Below are positions 9,801-17,744 of a stretch of 64,000 bases of DNA, piece after piece (within the stretch, counting starts at the first letter, position 1; each line of letters begins with the position of its first letter). The DNA is taken from contig QAMW01000047.1 in the NCBI GenBank assembly GCA_003150235.1, positions 42,804 through 106,803 on the forward strand. Direction: 5' to 3'. The translations under genes and the position numbers were made by a program. Below the pieces are notes generated by a model. That model was not told the origin of the DNA and searched no databases. It saw only the letters and a program-made list of their open reading frames with translations. Source of the stretch: Bacteroidales bacterium (GTDB lineage Bacteria; Bacteroidota; Bacteroidia; Bacteroidales; Muribaculaceae).

Positions 9801-9979
9801 CGGGCTACAGTCTGAGCATTGGCACCCGGATATGATGCCATGACACTCACCGTTGGCGGAGTAATGTCGGGGTACTGCGCCACAGGCAGCGATTTTATGG
9901 TAAGCAGACCGGCAAACACCATCAGTATCGCAAGTACCGTGGCAAATATAGGCCGGTCAATAAAAAACTTTGAAAACAT
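6806..9979 (-). CDS. RND efflux pump inner-membrane transporter (HAE1/AcrB family)
   Basis: A 1057-residue proton-driven transporter of the AcrB/MexB family, the usual length. It begins MFSKFFIDRPIFATVLAI, the family's typical N-terminus, with the first membrane span. The proton-relay Asp pair is present in AIVVDDAIVVVEDCARL (near residue 410), and two large periplasmic loops follow spans 1 and 7. It should export hydrophobic drugs, bile salts or similar compounds from the periplasm and inner leaflet through the partner proteins encoded directly upstream. It is the last gene of a three-gene minus-strand operon, 12 bases after the adaptor gene. Confidence 0.93.
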   Translation of the reverse strand: MFSKFFIDRPIFATVLAILMVFAGLLTIKSLPVAQYPDITPPTVSVMASYPGANAQTVARTVGVPIEEQVNGVENMLYMSSNSGSDGSYMLTITFELGTDIDQAAINVQNRLSQAEATLPESVKEQGISVNKESTNIVLFCSLEGDSTGRYDALYLTNYANINLVNALSRVKGVGGVEAFGGGDYSMRVWLDPELMRLRGLTPSDVYAAIQSQNMEVSAGEVGAAPNNSNDAFQFTLTSRGELQTAEEFANIVIRTDGNGILRLRDVAKVDLGSQSYTATTLVSGKQAALLGIKQLPGANALSVSKAARAELDRLSQYFPPGVKYNVVLDTSDFVTASIDEVLVTFVETALIVMIVILIFLQNWRAVIIPMLTIPVSLIATFAVMKLMGFTINTLTLFGLVLAIAIVVDDAIVVVEDCARLVDEGKLSRRQAAEKAMNELTGPVVGEVLVLLSVFIPTAFVSGITGQLYKQFALTIAVSTAFSGFNALTFTPAMCALFLTPRNKNTKNVIYRVFNKGYNAVENFYKNSIGKMLKHAGWSLAVYVVIAVAGVIAFLMWPTSYVPQEDQGYFMSSIQLPEGASLERTEKVVNDLSYQIRKELPEVADVMAISGFSFMGGGASSNMGSLFVVLKPWKERKKAGQSVFAIIDSVSSIASRYQEAIIFSVNPSTIPGLGMSSGLEMQILDINNLGASEMMKAIASLQEAAKDDDRIASITSLYQGVVPQYSLDIDRDKVKLQGLTMEDIFSTLGAYMGGSYVNDFTEFGRVYQVTVKGDANARGNIDDVMRLSVRNADGEMVPFASFTTIRPSMGEPTASRYNMYGTAAVTANLAKGVSSSDGIKAMEELVDKTLGSNYSYAWTGEAYQETQSGTTVTVVFIFAIILTLLVLAAQYESWTDPIAVVLSMPVAILGTVLGSIFMSQSISIYTQIGLILLLGLSAKNAILIVEYATYFRRTGMDLRQSAQNAGVIRFRPIMMTAIAFIFGVMPMMFAHGAGAESRVALGSAVVFGMLMNAILGTLFVPNFWELMQKFQENVLGKLFKDVDTVPAPTDDDKMTSV

Positions 9980-9991
9980 CGGTCCTACTTT

Positions 9992-11116
9992 TTATTTTGT
10001 CATGACTGTCTTTACCGGCATACCGTCGCGCACTTTCAGCAACGCGGAAGTAATGTAACGCGACTCTGGTGAAATACCTTTTGTCACCACACGCATCGAA
10101 TCGCGGTACAATCCTCCCACCTCTATCGGAGTATAGACCACCTTGTCGGAATCGTTGACCACATAGAGATACTTGCCAAGCTGGTCGGTGCCGATTGATG
10201 CATCCCTTACCAGCATGGCGTGGGAATCGTTATCGTACGGAAGATTTACCGTCACGTACATTCCGTCGCGCAATTCCCCGTAAGGATTGTCGACCTTGAC
10301 TTTCAAGGTAAGTGTTCCGGTCTTTTTGTCAATTGACGGCGACGTATAATAAAGGTCGGCTGTATAGCTGTGAGGCAAGGATTCTTCAAACCGAAGGGGT
10401 ATCGCCCGGTATAATTCCTTTATTTCAGGATTTACTCCGGCACCCATCATTCGCTCATACTGCGAATCCTCGATGGCAAACGACACGATCAGCGATGAGT
10501 CGTCATATATTGTGGCGAGTTTGAAAGGCGCACCCTCGCCGTTGATATAATTACCCACATCGACAGTCGACGAGGTTATGTGACCAGTAAACGGGGCGCG
10601 TACCGTACAATAGGCAAGATTGGTATTAGCCGTACTTAGGGCTGCACGTGCATTTTTTATCGCAGCTTCCGCCTGTTGCATATCGCTCTCCGCCTGGATT
10701 ACCTCCATCCGGGATACCGCATCGCTCTCAAAAGCCTTTTTCATTGCCTGACATTGCTTGGAGGCGTATTCATATTCACTCTCTGCAGTGGCGAGTGCCG
10801 CCTGCGCCTGTCTTACGGCATCATTGTATTTCACCGGCTCGATAGTAAACAGCACAGCTCCTTTCTGCACAAGACTGCCGCTATCATAATTTTTTGACAG
10901 CAACTGCCCGTTGACACGCCCCACGACATCCGCCGAGGCTTGCGCCGAGGCATATCCCGGATATGTCTTATACAGCGTAATCGAGTCAATCTCCGGTACA
11001 GCGACACTGACCGTAAGCTCGCCCTCTTCCGTCGATGATTTCTTATGGCTGCATGAAGCCGTCGTCACCAGCATTGCGGTGACGAGAAGAAACCCATACA
11101 AAGAATGATTATTCAT
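9992..11116 (-). CDS. RND efflux periplasmic adaptor (membrane fusion protein)
   Basis: A 374-residue adaptor of the AcrA/MexA family. The N-terminus has a lipoprotein signal ending VTTASC, so it is anchored in the inner membrane. It then shows the biotinyl-lipoyl half-motif (ASAQASADVVGRVNGQL), an alpha-helical hairpin rich in Ala/Gln/Glu (about 90-150), the second lipoyl half (YCTVRAPFTGHI) and beta-barrel domains. It links the inner-membrane pump to the outer-membrane channel. Gaps of 18 and 12 bases to its neighbours support one operon. Confidence 0.92.
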   Translation of the reverse strand: MNNHSLYGFLLVTAMLVTTASCSHKKSSTEEGELTVSVAVPEIDSITLYKTYPGYASAQASADVVGRVNGQLLSKNYDSGSLVQKGAVLFTIEPVKYNDAVRQAQAALATAESEYEYASKQCQAMKKAFESDAVSRMEVIQAESDMQQAEAAIKNARAALSTANTNLAYCTVRAPFTGHITSSTVDVGNYINGEGAPFKLATIYDDSSLIVSFAIEDSQYERMMGAGVNPEIKELYRAIPLRFEESLPHSYTADLYYTSPSIDKKTGTLTLKVKVDNPYGELRDGMYVTVNLPYDNDSHAMLVRDASIGTDQLGKYLYVVNDSDKVVYTPIEVGGLYRDSMRVVTKGISPESRYITSALLKVRDGMPVKTVMTK

Positions 11117-11134
11117 ATTATGCAGTTTTTTTAA

Positions 11135-12553
11135 TTATTTTTCATTCATCATATCCACGTCCCAGCCTCCGCCAAGCGCACTGTAAAGGGATATAAGCGC
11201 GGCAAGCGCATCGCCTTGTGCCGTGACGAGCGAATTGGTATTTTCAAGCAGATTCAGTTGCGCGGTCACCACGTCGCTAAACGGATTAAGCCCCCTCTTA
11301 TAGAGGTCAAGCGACAGGTCAAGCGACTTACGGCTCTGTTCGACAACATCATTTAACACATTGATTTTACGCAATGTGGAGAGATAACCCGATATCGAGT
11401 TGTCGACCTCTTCTACTGCGGTCATCACAGTAAGATTGTAATTGGCTATACCTATCTCCATCTGTTCGCGCGCAGAAGCGACATTATATTTACGCGCAAG
11501 TCCGTCAAATACGGTCCAACTCAATGTGGGAGCAATAGAGTAGGTGAAGCTGTTGTTCTTGAACAGATTGTCAAACTTATGGGCACTCGTGCCTATCGAG
11601 CCTTCAAGTGTGAGCGTAGGCAGAAAATCTTTCTTCGCAACTCCGAGAGCCGCCGCATAAACCGCAAGCTGCGATTCAGCCTCGACGATATCGGGACGGC
11701 GACGAAGCAACTGCGCCGGAACCCCTACCGGCACAAGCTGATTGCACGACGGGAGAGCCTTTGCCGAGGCAAGACGCCCGTAAATCGCCTCAGGATATAC
11801 CCCAAGCAGTACGGCAAGCCCGTTGATGGTCGTATGAATCGCCGATTCCAGCCCCGGTACAGATGCCTGCGTGGAATAATAGACCACTTTCGCCTGGGTG
11901 ACATCGAGCATTGACGCAAGCCCTGCCTCATGACGCGCCTCAGTAATCTTAACTATTTTTTCCTGCGAGGCTATATGCTCCATAGCCACCTGCCATTCAG
12001 CCTGCCACACCCGCAGCTGTATATAACTTTTGGCGATATTGGCGCAAAGAGTCGTCATTACAGCCGCGTATTCGGCACGGGTGGCGTCGTATGCCGCCTT
12101 CTGCCCCTTTGCCTTCGCCGTGATTTTACCAAACACGTCAATCTCCCAGCTCATGTTAAGTCCGAATGAGAAATAATCATTGACCGTCGCGTCAGTCACG
12201 ACCGGACCTACAGCACCCGAGTTACGCGCCTTGGTCCACCCGGCATTAAGCCCTATTGTCGGGAAATATGCCGCTCTCGCCGAATTAAGCGACTGCCGGG
12301 CTATATTTATACGACGCGCCGCCATCAATACATTATAATTGTTCTGAACACCTTCAGCTATAAGAGAATCAAGGAGGGAGTCGTCAAAACGCGCCCACCA
12401 GTTATCCTCGGTCGGTACCGACTGATTGAAATGCTCATTATACACCCAGTGCTCCGGCAGTGAATCGTTAAGCACCGTAGCTGCGGAAACAGGAATCGCG
12501 CCAAGCACGCCACACACCGCCAATAGTTGAACCATGAAACGTCTGATTGTCAT
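11135..12553 (-). CDS. Outer-membrane efflux channel (TolC/OprM-like)
   Basis: A 472-residue outer-membrane factor of the NodT/OprM type. A signal peptide (MTIRRFMVQLLAVCGVLGAI...VSAA) precedes the characteristic WWARFDDSLLDSLI and repeated coiled-coil helices (ARQSLNSARAAYFPTIGL, LRRRPDIVEAESQLAVYAA). It forms the exit duct of the pump. It is the first gene of the operon; the order channel-adaptor-pump differs from the more common adaptor-pump-channel order. I see no lipobox, unlike many OprM-type channels. Confidence 0.9.
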   Translation of the reverse strand: MTIRRFMVQLLAVCGVLGAIPVSAATVLNDSLPEHWVYNEHFNQSVPTEDNWWARFDDSLLDSLIAEGVQNNYNVLMAARRINIARQSLNSARAAYFPTIGLNAGWTKARNSGAVGPVVTDATVNDYFSFGLNMSWEIDVFGKITAKAKGQKAAYDATRAEYAAVMTTLCANIAKSYIQLRVWQAEWQVAMEHIASQEKIVKITEARHEAGLASMLDVTQAKVVYYSTQASVPGLESAIHTTINGLAVLLGVYPEAIYGRLASAKALPSCNQLVPVGVPAQLLRRRPDIVEAESQLAVYAAALGVAKKDFLPTLTLEGSIGTSAHKFDNLFKNNSFTYSIAPTLSWTVFDGLARKYNVASAREQMEIGIANYNLTVMTAVEEVDNSISGYLSTLRKINVLNDVVEQSRKSLDLSLDLYKRGLNPFSDVVTAQLNLLENTNSLVTAQGDALAALISLYSALGGGWDVDMMNEK

Positions 12554-12695
12554 ATATAATAATTTCAGTCATTATGTATAACCCTCCACACGCAAAAGTG
12601 GTTTACACCCTTTCACAATCATTTAAATAAATTTAACCGCCCACTCCGAAACGGCAGCTATTCAATGATTCAAACAGCTTGATTGCAAGCAAGTT

Positions 12696-12774
12696 GTAGG
12701 GATGTTTCCCGAAGCATCCGCCGCTTTTATGGTTCATTAACCCTGTTTTCGGATGCACCAATGTGCATCCCTAC
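12696..12774. repeat. Palindromic intergenic repeat (GTAGGGATG family)
   Basis: Outer arms GTAGGGATG (12696-12704) and CATCCCTAC (12766-12774) enclose inner arms GCATCCG (12714-12720) and CGGATGC (12750-12756). A related unit is at 46216-46245 (TGTAGGGATGCACC, then GGTGCATCCGCCG). The rest of the 12554-13000 gap holds a GCCC-GAAAC-GGGC element at 12849-12863 related to 42398-42412, and a promoter. Confidence 0.6.
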
Positions 12775-12956
12775 GCTGAGGATCAGGTGCTTATATTGAC
12801 AATATTCGCTGAATAGTTACTGTAGAAGGTGTTGCAAAACCATGATTTTGCCCGAAACGGGCAAGATGATGTTATCCGCAGGCAACAAAAGTGTAGTTTT
12901 TACACTTATTTTTGCAATTTTCGGTTACGAAAGTGTGTATTTTGCTGATTTTGGGT

Positions 12957-12965
12957 TATATTTGC
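12957..12965 (+). promoter_or_regulatory. Bacteroidetes -7 box before the arabinofuranosidase genes
   Basis: TATATTTGC fits TAnnTTTGC and lies 36 bases before the ATG at 13001, predicting a start near 12971. No well-spaced -33 TTTG is visible. Confidence 0.45.
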
Positions 12966-13000
12966 AGATATTACAACATTATCCACACAGACTAACCATC

Positions 13001-14971
13001 ATGAATATCACATCACGTATGCTCGCTTCGGCGATTGCCTGCATAGGCTTATCGGCGGCAGCGGCAACAACCGTAGAAATCGACCTTGGCAAAAAAGGCG
13101 CGCCGGTGTCACCGACTATGTACGGATTGTTTTTTGAGGATATCAATTATGCCGCCGACGGCGGTCTTTATGCGGAAAAGATTAAAAACCGCTCGTTTGA
13201 GTTCCCGCAGCCCTTCACCGGATGGACTGTCGCCGGAAATGTCGAACTGCTTGACAACGGTCCGTTTGAACGCAATCCCCATATTGCAAGGCTTAAACCG
13301 GCGGGGCATCCCCACAAGCATACAGCTCTCGAAAACGAAGGATATTTCGGCGTGTCATTTGAAAAAGACGCGCAATATCGCTTTTCCGTGTGGGCGCGCG
13401 CAGTGAACTCTCCCGCCAAGATTCGCGTCGAGCTGGTAGACCCCGCAGCCGACGGCGAGACCCACGTGATGTCACAGCAGGAAATCACCGTCGCCCCCGG
13501 AGAATGGAAAAAATACACCGCAATACTCACCCCGACCGCTACCGTGGAGAAGGGACGTCTGAGAATATTCCTGTGCCGTCCGGAAGCGGAAGTAGATGTC
13601 GAACACATATCGCTGATGCCTGTCGACACGTGGAAGGGGCGTGAGAACGGATTGCGCAAAGACCTTGCACAGGCTCTCTACGACACTCATCCGGGCGTAT
13701 TCCGCTTTCCGGGAGGATGTATCGTCGAGGGCACCGACCTCGCGACGCGCTACCAATGGAAAAATACGGTTGGACCGGTCGAAAACCGCCCGTTGAACGA
13801 AAACCGCTGGCACTACACATTCCCTCACCGTTTCTACCCCGACTACTATCAGAGCGGCGGTCTCGGATTTTTTGAGTTTTTCCAGCTTTGCGAGGATATG
13901 GGAGCCGCACCGCTTCCCGTTGTGAACGTCGGACTTGCTTGTCAGTATCAGAATAACGCCGACAGCTGTCATGTACCGGTGACCGCACTTCAGCCCTATA
14001 TCGACGACGCGCTCGACCTCATCCAGTTTGCCAACGGTGACACTACGACCGTATGGGGTAAACTGCGCGCCGACATGGGACACGCCGCACCATTCGGACT
14101 GAAATACATAGGCATCGGCAACGAGCAGTGGGGCGAAGAATTTACGATGCGTCTTGAACCGTTTGTCAAGGCAATCCGCAAAGCATATCCCGACATAAAG
14201 ATTGTAGGCTCCTCCGGCCCGTCACCCGACGGAAAAGAGTTTGATTATCTCTGGGGCGAGATGACCCGCCTCGGCGCCGACCTTGTCGACGAGCATTTCT
14301 ATCGTCCGGAAAGCTGGTTCATTTCTTCTGCCGACCGTTACGACTCATATTCTCGCAAAGGGCCTAAAGTATTTGCCGGAGAATATGCCTGTCACGGTGC
14401 AGGCAAGAAGCGCAACCACTTCAATGCGGCTCTGCTTGAAGCTGCATTCATGACGGGACTGGAGCGTAATGCCGACATAGTGGAGATGGCTACCTACGCC
14501 CCTCTCTTCGCCCATGTCGAAGGCTGGCAGTGGCGTCCCGACATGATATGGTATGACAATCTGCGCTCGGTACGCACGGCAAGCTATCATGTACAGAAAC
14601 TTTACTCCGACAACAAGGGCACTCACACGGCTCTCCTGACTGTCGGGGGCAAACCGGCTACCGGAGGCGACACCGGACTTTATGCCTCGGCAGTGCGTGA
14701 CAGCCGCGACGGAAGCTACATCGTGAAAGCGGTAAACATCACCGACACCCCGATTGACCTCAATCTGAAAGTGAAAGGGCTGAAAAAAGGGGTTATGCCC
14801 GACTCGGTGACCGTCACCACCCTTCATGCCGATGACGATGCTGAAAACACGCTCGACAATCCTCATGCCGTCATTCCCGTGACCGAACGGATGGCAATCG
14901 ACAATGCCGCCGACTGGACCACTGTGTTGCCCGCAAAGACATTTGCCGTCTACCGTTTCTCGAAAAAGTAA
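13001..14971 (+). CDS. Secreted alpha-L-arabinofuranosidase, GH51 type, with N-terminal binding module
   Basis: Removes terminal alpha-L-arabinose from arabinan, arabinoxylan or pectin side chains. The start at 13001 opens a signal peptide ([20 protein letters not shown]); the longer open frame from 12842 reads through a dispersed repeat and the promoter. A carbohydrate-binding-like beta-sandwich occupies about 60-190 ([21 protein letters not shown]). The catalytic barrel follows with [12 protein letters not shown], the acid/base Glu in [13 protein letters not shown] and the likely nucleophile Glu in [11 protein letters not shown]. The product is 656 residues. The next gene is a second GH51 enzyme 37 bases on, so the two probably form an operon. 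Confidence 0.88.
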   Translation: MNITSRMLASAIACIGLSAAAATTVEIDLGKKGAPVSPTMYGLFFEDINYAADGGLYAEKIKNRSFEFPQPFTGWTVAGNVELLDNGPFERNPHIARLKPAGHPHKHTALENEGYFGVSFEKDAQYRFSVWARAVNSPAKIRVELVDPAADGETHVMSQQEITVAPGEWKKYTAILTPTATVEKGRLRIFLCRPEAEVDVEHISLMPVDTWKGRENGLRKDLAQALYDTHPGVFRFPGGCIVEGTDLATRYQWKNTVGPVENRPLNENRWHYTFPHRFYPDYYQSGGLGFFEFFQLCEDMGAAPLPVVNVGLACQYQNNADSCHVPVTALQPYIDDALDLIQFANGDTTTVWGKLRADMGHAAPFGLKYIGIGNEQWGEEFTMRLEPFVKAIRKAYPDIKIVGSSGPSPDGKEFDYLWGEMTRLGADLVDEHFYRPESWFISSADRYDSYSRKGPKVFAGEYACHGAGKKRNHFNAALLEAAFMTGLERNADIVEMATYAPLFAHVEGWQWRPDMIWYDNLRSVRTASYHVQKLYSDNKGTHTALLTVGGKPATGGDTGLYASAVRDSRDGSYIVKAVNITDTPIDLNLKVKGLKKGVMPDSVTVTTLHADDDAENTLDNPHAVIPVTERMAIDNAADWTTVLPAKTFAVYRFSKK

Positions 14972-15008
14972 TAACACGATACAACCAATCAACCAAAACA
15001 ACCAAAAC

Positions 15009-16556
15009 ATGAATAACATGCTTAAATCATGCGCCGGAGTGGCTATAATGGCAGCATTTGCCCTCCCTTCAGGCGCGAAAGAGAGTTTCACAATCTCCCT
15101 CAACCCACAGGAGTCGGCACCGGTAATCGCCCCTGAAATCTACGGTCAGTTTGCCGAGCATCTCGGACGCTGTATATATGGCGGCATCTGGGTAGGCGAA
15201 GATTCACCCATTCCCAACACTAACGGCTACCGCAACGACGTGCTTGAAGCATTCAAGGCTCTTCAGATTCCGGTACTGCGCTGGCCGGGCGGCTGCTTTG
15301 CCGATGAGTATCACTGGGTCGACGGTATCGGCCCGAAAGAAAACCGTCCGCGCATGGTCAACAACAACTGGGGCGGCACAGTTGAGGACAACAGCTTCGG
15401 TACACATGAGTTTTTCAATCTCTGCGAACTGCTCGGCACAGAGCCTTATCTGAGCGGCAATGTTGGAAGCGGCTCCGTGGAAGAACTCGCCAAATGGGTG
15501 GAATATATCACCGCTGAAGAGGGACCGATGGCGAAAGTGCGCAAGGAAAACGGCCGCGAAAAGCCCTGGAAGCTGAAATATCTCGGTGTCGGCAATGAAA
15601 GCTGGGGCTGCGGAGGCAACTTCACCCCCGAATATTATTCCGACGTATATCGCCGCTATCAGACTTATTGCCGTAACTTTGACGGCAACCGCCTTTTCAA
15701 GATAGCATCGGGTGCAAGCGACTATGACTATAACTGGACCGAGGTGCTTATGGACCGCGCCCGCAACAATATGGACGGTATATCGCTTCATTATTATACC
15801 GTGACAGGCTGGAACGGCAGCAAGGGCTCCGCTACACAGTTCAGCGACGACGATTATTACTGGACTCTCGGCAAATGCCTTGAGGTAGGCGACGTGATAC
15901 GCCGTCACTGCGACATCATGGACAAGCATGACCCCGACAAGCGCGTAGCGCTTCTCGTCGACGAATGGGGAACATGGTGGGATGTAGAGCCGGGCACCAA
16001 TCCCGGACACCTGTACCAGCAGAACACAATGCGTGACGCCATGGTTGCAGCACTCTCGCTCAACACTTTCCACAACTATGCCGACCGCGTGAAAATGGCT
16101 AATATCGCCCAGATAGCAAATGTGCTTCAGGCGATGGTGCTCACAAAAGATGACAAGATGGTGCTCACACCGAGCTATTATGTGTTCAAGATGTATATCC
16201 CTCATCAGGGAGCCAAGCTCATACCGCTGACAGTAAACACCACCTATCGCCAGACTTCCGACAAGCGCCTCGTACCTGTCGTTAGCGCTACAGCCTCGGA
16301 AAAAGATGGCAAAGTGACTGTGTCGCTCGTCAACACTGACCTGAAAGAGGAGTGCGATGTGGCTATACCGCTCGGCTCGATAAAGGGAGGAAAAGTGACA
16401 GGCGAAATCCTCACCGCCGCCGATGCCCGCGATTTCAACGATTTCGACAGCCCGGAGAAAGTGACTCTTAAGCCCTACACCAAGGCGAAACTCAACAAGG
16501 GCACTCTCAACGTGCAGCTCCCCCCGATGTCAATCGTCACCCTCACCATCCAATAG
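15009..16556 (+). CDS. Secreted alpha-L-arabinofuranosidase, GH51
   Basis: A 515-residue enzyme of the classic GH51 size. The start at 15009 gives a short signal peptide ([20 protein letters not shown]); an open frame extends upstream into the previous gene but has no signal. Family marks are [29 protein letters not shown], the acid/base Glu in [20 protein letters not shown] and the nucleophile Glu in [15 protein letters not shown], with the C-terminal beta-domain ending in [12 protein letters not shown]. It differs from its neighbour in lacking the N-terminal binding module, so the two likely act on different linkages of the same polysaccharide. A strong terminator follows. Confidence 0.92.
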   Translation: MNNMLKSCAGVAIMAAFALPSGAKESFTISLNPQESAPVIAPEIYGQFAEHLGRCIYGGIWVGEDSPIPNTNGYRNDVLEAFKALQIPVLRWPGGCFADEYHWVDGIGPKENRPRMVNNNWGGTVEDNSFGTHEFFNLCELLGTEPYLSGNVGSGSVEELAKWVEYITAEEGPMAKVRKENGREKPWKLKYLGVGNESWGCGGNFTPEYYSDVYRRYQTYCRNFDGNRLFKIASGASDYDYNWTEVLMDRARNNMDGISLHYYTVTGWNGSKGSATQFSDDDYYWTLGKCLEVGDVIRRHCDIMDKHDPDKRVALLVDEWGTWWDVEPGTNPGHLYQQNTMRDAMVAALSLNTFHNYADRVKMANIAQIANVLQAMVLTKDDKMVLTPSYYVFKMYIPHQGAKLIPLTVNTTYRQTSDKRLVPVVSATASEKDGKVTVSLVNTDLKEECDVAIPLGSIKGGKVTGEILTAADARDFNDFDSPEKVTLKPYTKAKLNKGTLNVQLPPMSIVTLTIQ

Positions 16557-16578
16557 ACCACGCAATTAAACACAATAC

Positions 16579-16620
16579 GCGGGAGCATCTTTATAAGGAT
16601 GCTCCCGCGCTTTTATTTTT
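16579..16620 (+). terminator. Rho-independent terminator after the GH51 pair
   Basis: GCGGGAGCATC (16579-16589) pairs perfectly with GATGCTCCCGC (16598-16608) across an 8-base loop, followed by GCTTTTATTTTT. Confidence 0.88.
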
Positions 16621-16647
16621 ATGATTCAGAAAGCTACCCGGTGCCCA

Positions 16648-17100
16648 TTATTTTGTACGGGTGAAAGTATATTTTTCACCACCGTTATAGCGAGTACCCT
16701 CATCAACTTCTGAATAGCTGTTTTCAAGCACAAGAGTTGTCGAGGTAAGCTGTGAGATAGTCATAGTGGCACGCTCGTCGTCTTCATCAGCATCATCCAA
16801 TTCCATGTTCAACTGATTTCCGCGAACGACATATTTTCCGGTTTCGGCGCCGTCATATCTGTAGTAAATTTTAAAAGTGCCATTGTCATTAAATTCAAGA
16901 GCCGTTACGTCTGCATCGCTTACTGAATTGGTTTCCCATCTGTCGCCGTCGCCCTCTTCCCATGCTTCAAAGCCGACAATATTCCATTTGCCTACAATCT
17001 CGGAAGCACTCACTTCATCATCATCGTCATCACCACATGATGTAAAACCTGCACAGCAGGCAATCACCAACATTACCGCAAAAAATTTAAACTTTTTCAT
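16648..17100 (-). CDS. Lipocalin-like lipoprotein
   Basis: A 150-residue lipoprotein. The start at 17100 was chosen because it opens the signal MKKFKFFAVMLVIACCAGF with lipobox FTSC; the longer frame adds only leader sequence. After an Asp-rich linker (GDDDDDE), a lipocalin-like beta-barrel of the Bacteroidetes type follows (ASEIVGKWNIVGFEAW ... YTFTRTK). Ligand unknown. The signal peptide and 5-prime leader are nearly identical to those of the gene at 17215-17676, whereas the mature domains differ strongly. The Asp-rich start after the acylated Cys suggests surface export in Bacteroidetes, which is inference. Confidence 0.75.
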   Translation of the reverse strand: MKKFKFFAVMLVIACCAGFTSCGDDDDDEVSASEIVGKWNIVGFEAWEEGDGDRWETNSVSDADVTALEFNDNGTFKIYYRYDGAETGKYVVRGNQLNMELDDADEDDERATMTISQLTSTTLVLENSYSEVDEGTRYNGGEKYTFTRTK

Positions 17101-17144
17101 TGTTAAAAAATTGATATTAATATAGTTAATAAATAAAGTAGCCA
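17101..17144 (-). repeat. Shared leader, copy 1 of 3
   Basis: On the minus strand this reads GCTACTTTATTTATTAAC then TATATTAATATCA up to the start codon. It is almost identical to 17677-17720 and shares its first block with 20685-20704. The TACTTTA could be a degenerate -7 box. Confidence 0.55.
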
Positions 17145-17152
17145 AATTCACA

Positions 17153-17184
17153 GCGCATGGTAAAAAATTGTGTTTACCATGCGC
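17153..17184. terminator. Perfect 12-bp hairpin between the two lipoprotein genes
   Basis: GCGCATGGTAAA pairs with TTTACCATGCGC around an 8-base loop. A T-rich stretch (CCTTATTTTTATTC) follows on the plus side. It separates the twin lipoprotein genes and may terminate the upstream minus-strand transcript, though its U-tract faces the other way. Confidence 0.45.
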
Positions 17185-17214
17185 CCTTATTTTTATTCAA
17201 ATTTACTTTGTCTA

Positions 17215-17676
17215 TTATTGCCTTTTAAGACGATAATCAGAACCATCAAAAGAAATTACCAGTTCGTCACCCATAATATAACATGGCTCCGGCTCGATAT
17301 CATCATCATATAATTCATCAGGATAATCTGAATGACGACCAACGATAGAAATCATAAAGACTTTTGTCCCGGAGTCGAAATCATCATCCTCATCAAAATT
17401 ATATGTAGTCAGCTTATAGGTACCGGAGAAGCTCCAGTCATCCTCAGGGTCATCAGCACTCTCACCCTTAGCCGTCATCTTACCATCAGCTGCAAATGTC
17501 ATTGTCACTATATCATCGCCATAGTAACCGCCATCGTTGTCAAAAGTGCCAACCCAAGTGCCGACGAGGGCATTGGAACCTGCATTATCATCATCATCAT
17601 CGTCATCACCACATGATGTAAAACCTGCACAGCAGGCAATCACAAGCATTACTGCAAAAAACTTAAACTTTTTCAT
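17215..17676 (-). CDS. Small Asp-rich lipoprotein, sister of the 16648 gene
   Basis: A 153-residue lipoprotein starting MKKFKFFAVMLVIACCAGF with lipobox FTSC, identical over the signal to the neighbouring gene at 16648-17100. Seven Asp residues follow the acylated Cys, then NALVGTWVGTFDNDGG, a lipocalin-like opening, and further beta-strand-rich sequence. Function unknown. The pair probably arose by duplication with rapid divergence of the mature part, or by recombination at the conserved leader. Confidence 0.72.
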   Translation of the reverse strand: MKKFKFFAVMLVIACCAGFTSCGDDDDDDDNAGSNALVGTWVGTFDNDGGYYGDDIVTMTFAADGKMTAKGESADDPEDDWSFSGTYKLTTYNFDEDDDFDSGTKVFMISIVGRHSDYPDELYDDDIEPEPCYIMGDELVISFDGSDYRLKRQ

Positions 17677-17720
17677 TGTTAAGAAACTGATATTAATATA
17701 GTTAATAAATAAAGTAGCTA
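17677..17720 (-). repeat. Shared leader, copy 2 of 3
   Basis: Minus-strand GCTACTTTATTTATTAAC followed by TATATTAATATCAG, matching 17101-17144 with a few mismatches. The conservation covers the untranslated leader plus the signal peptide, so it could be a promoter and leader cassette that mobilises or co-regulates the genes. Confidence 0.55.
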
Positions 17721-17744
17721 TTTACCAGACACGGTGTTATGCGC

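Noticed and set aside
12842..13000. N-terminal 53-codon extension of the first arabinofuranosidase
   Set aside because: It is translated from a dispersed repeat and the promoter; the signal peptide begins at 13001.
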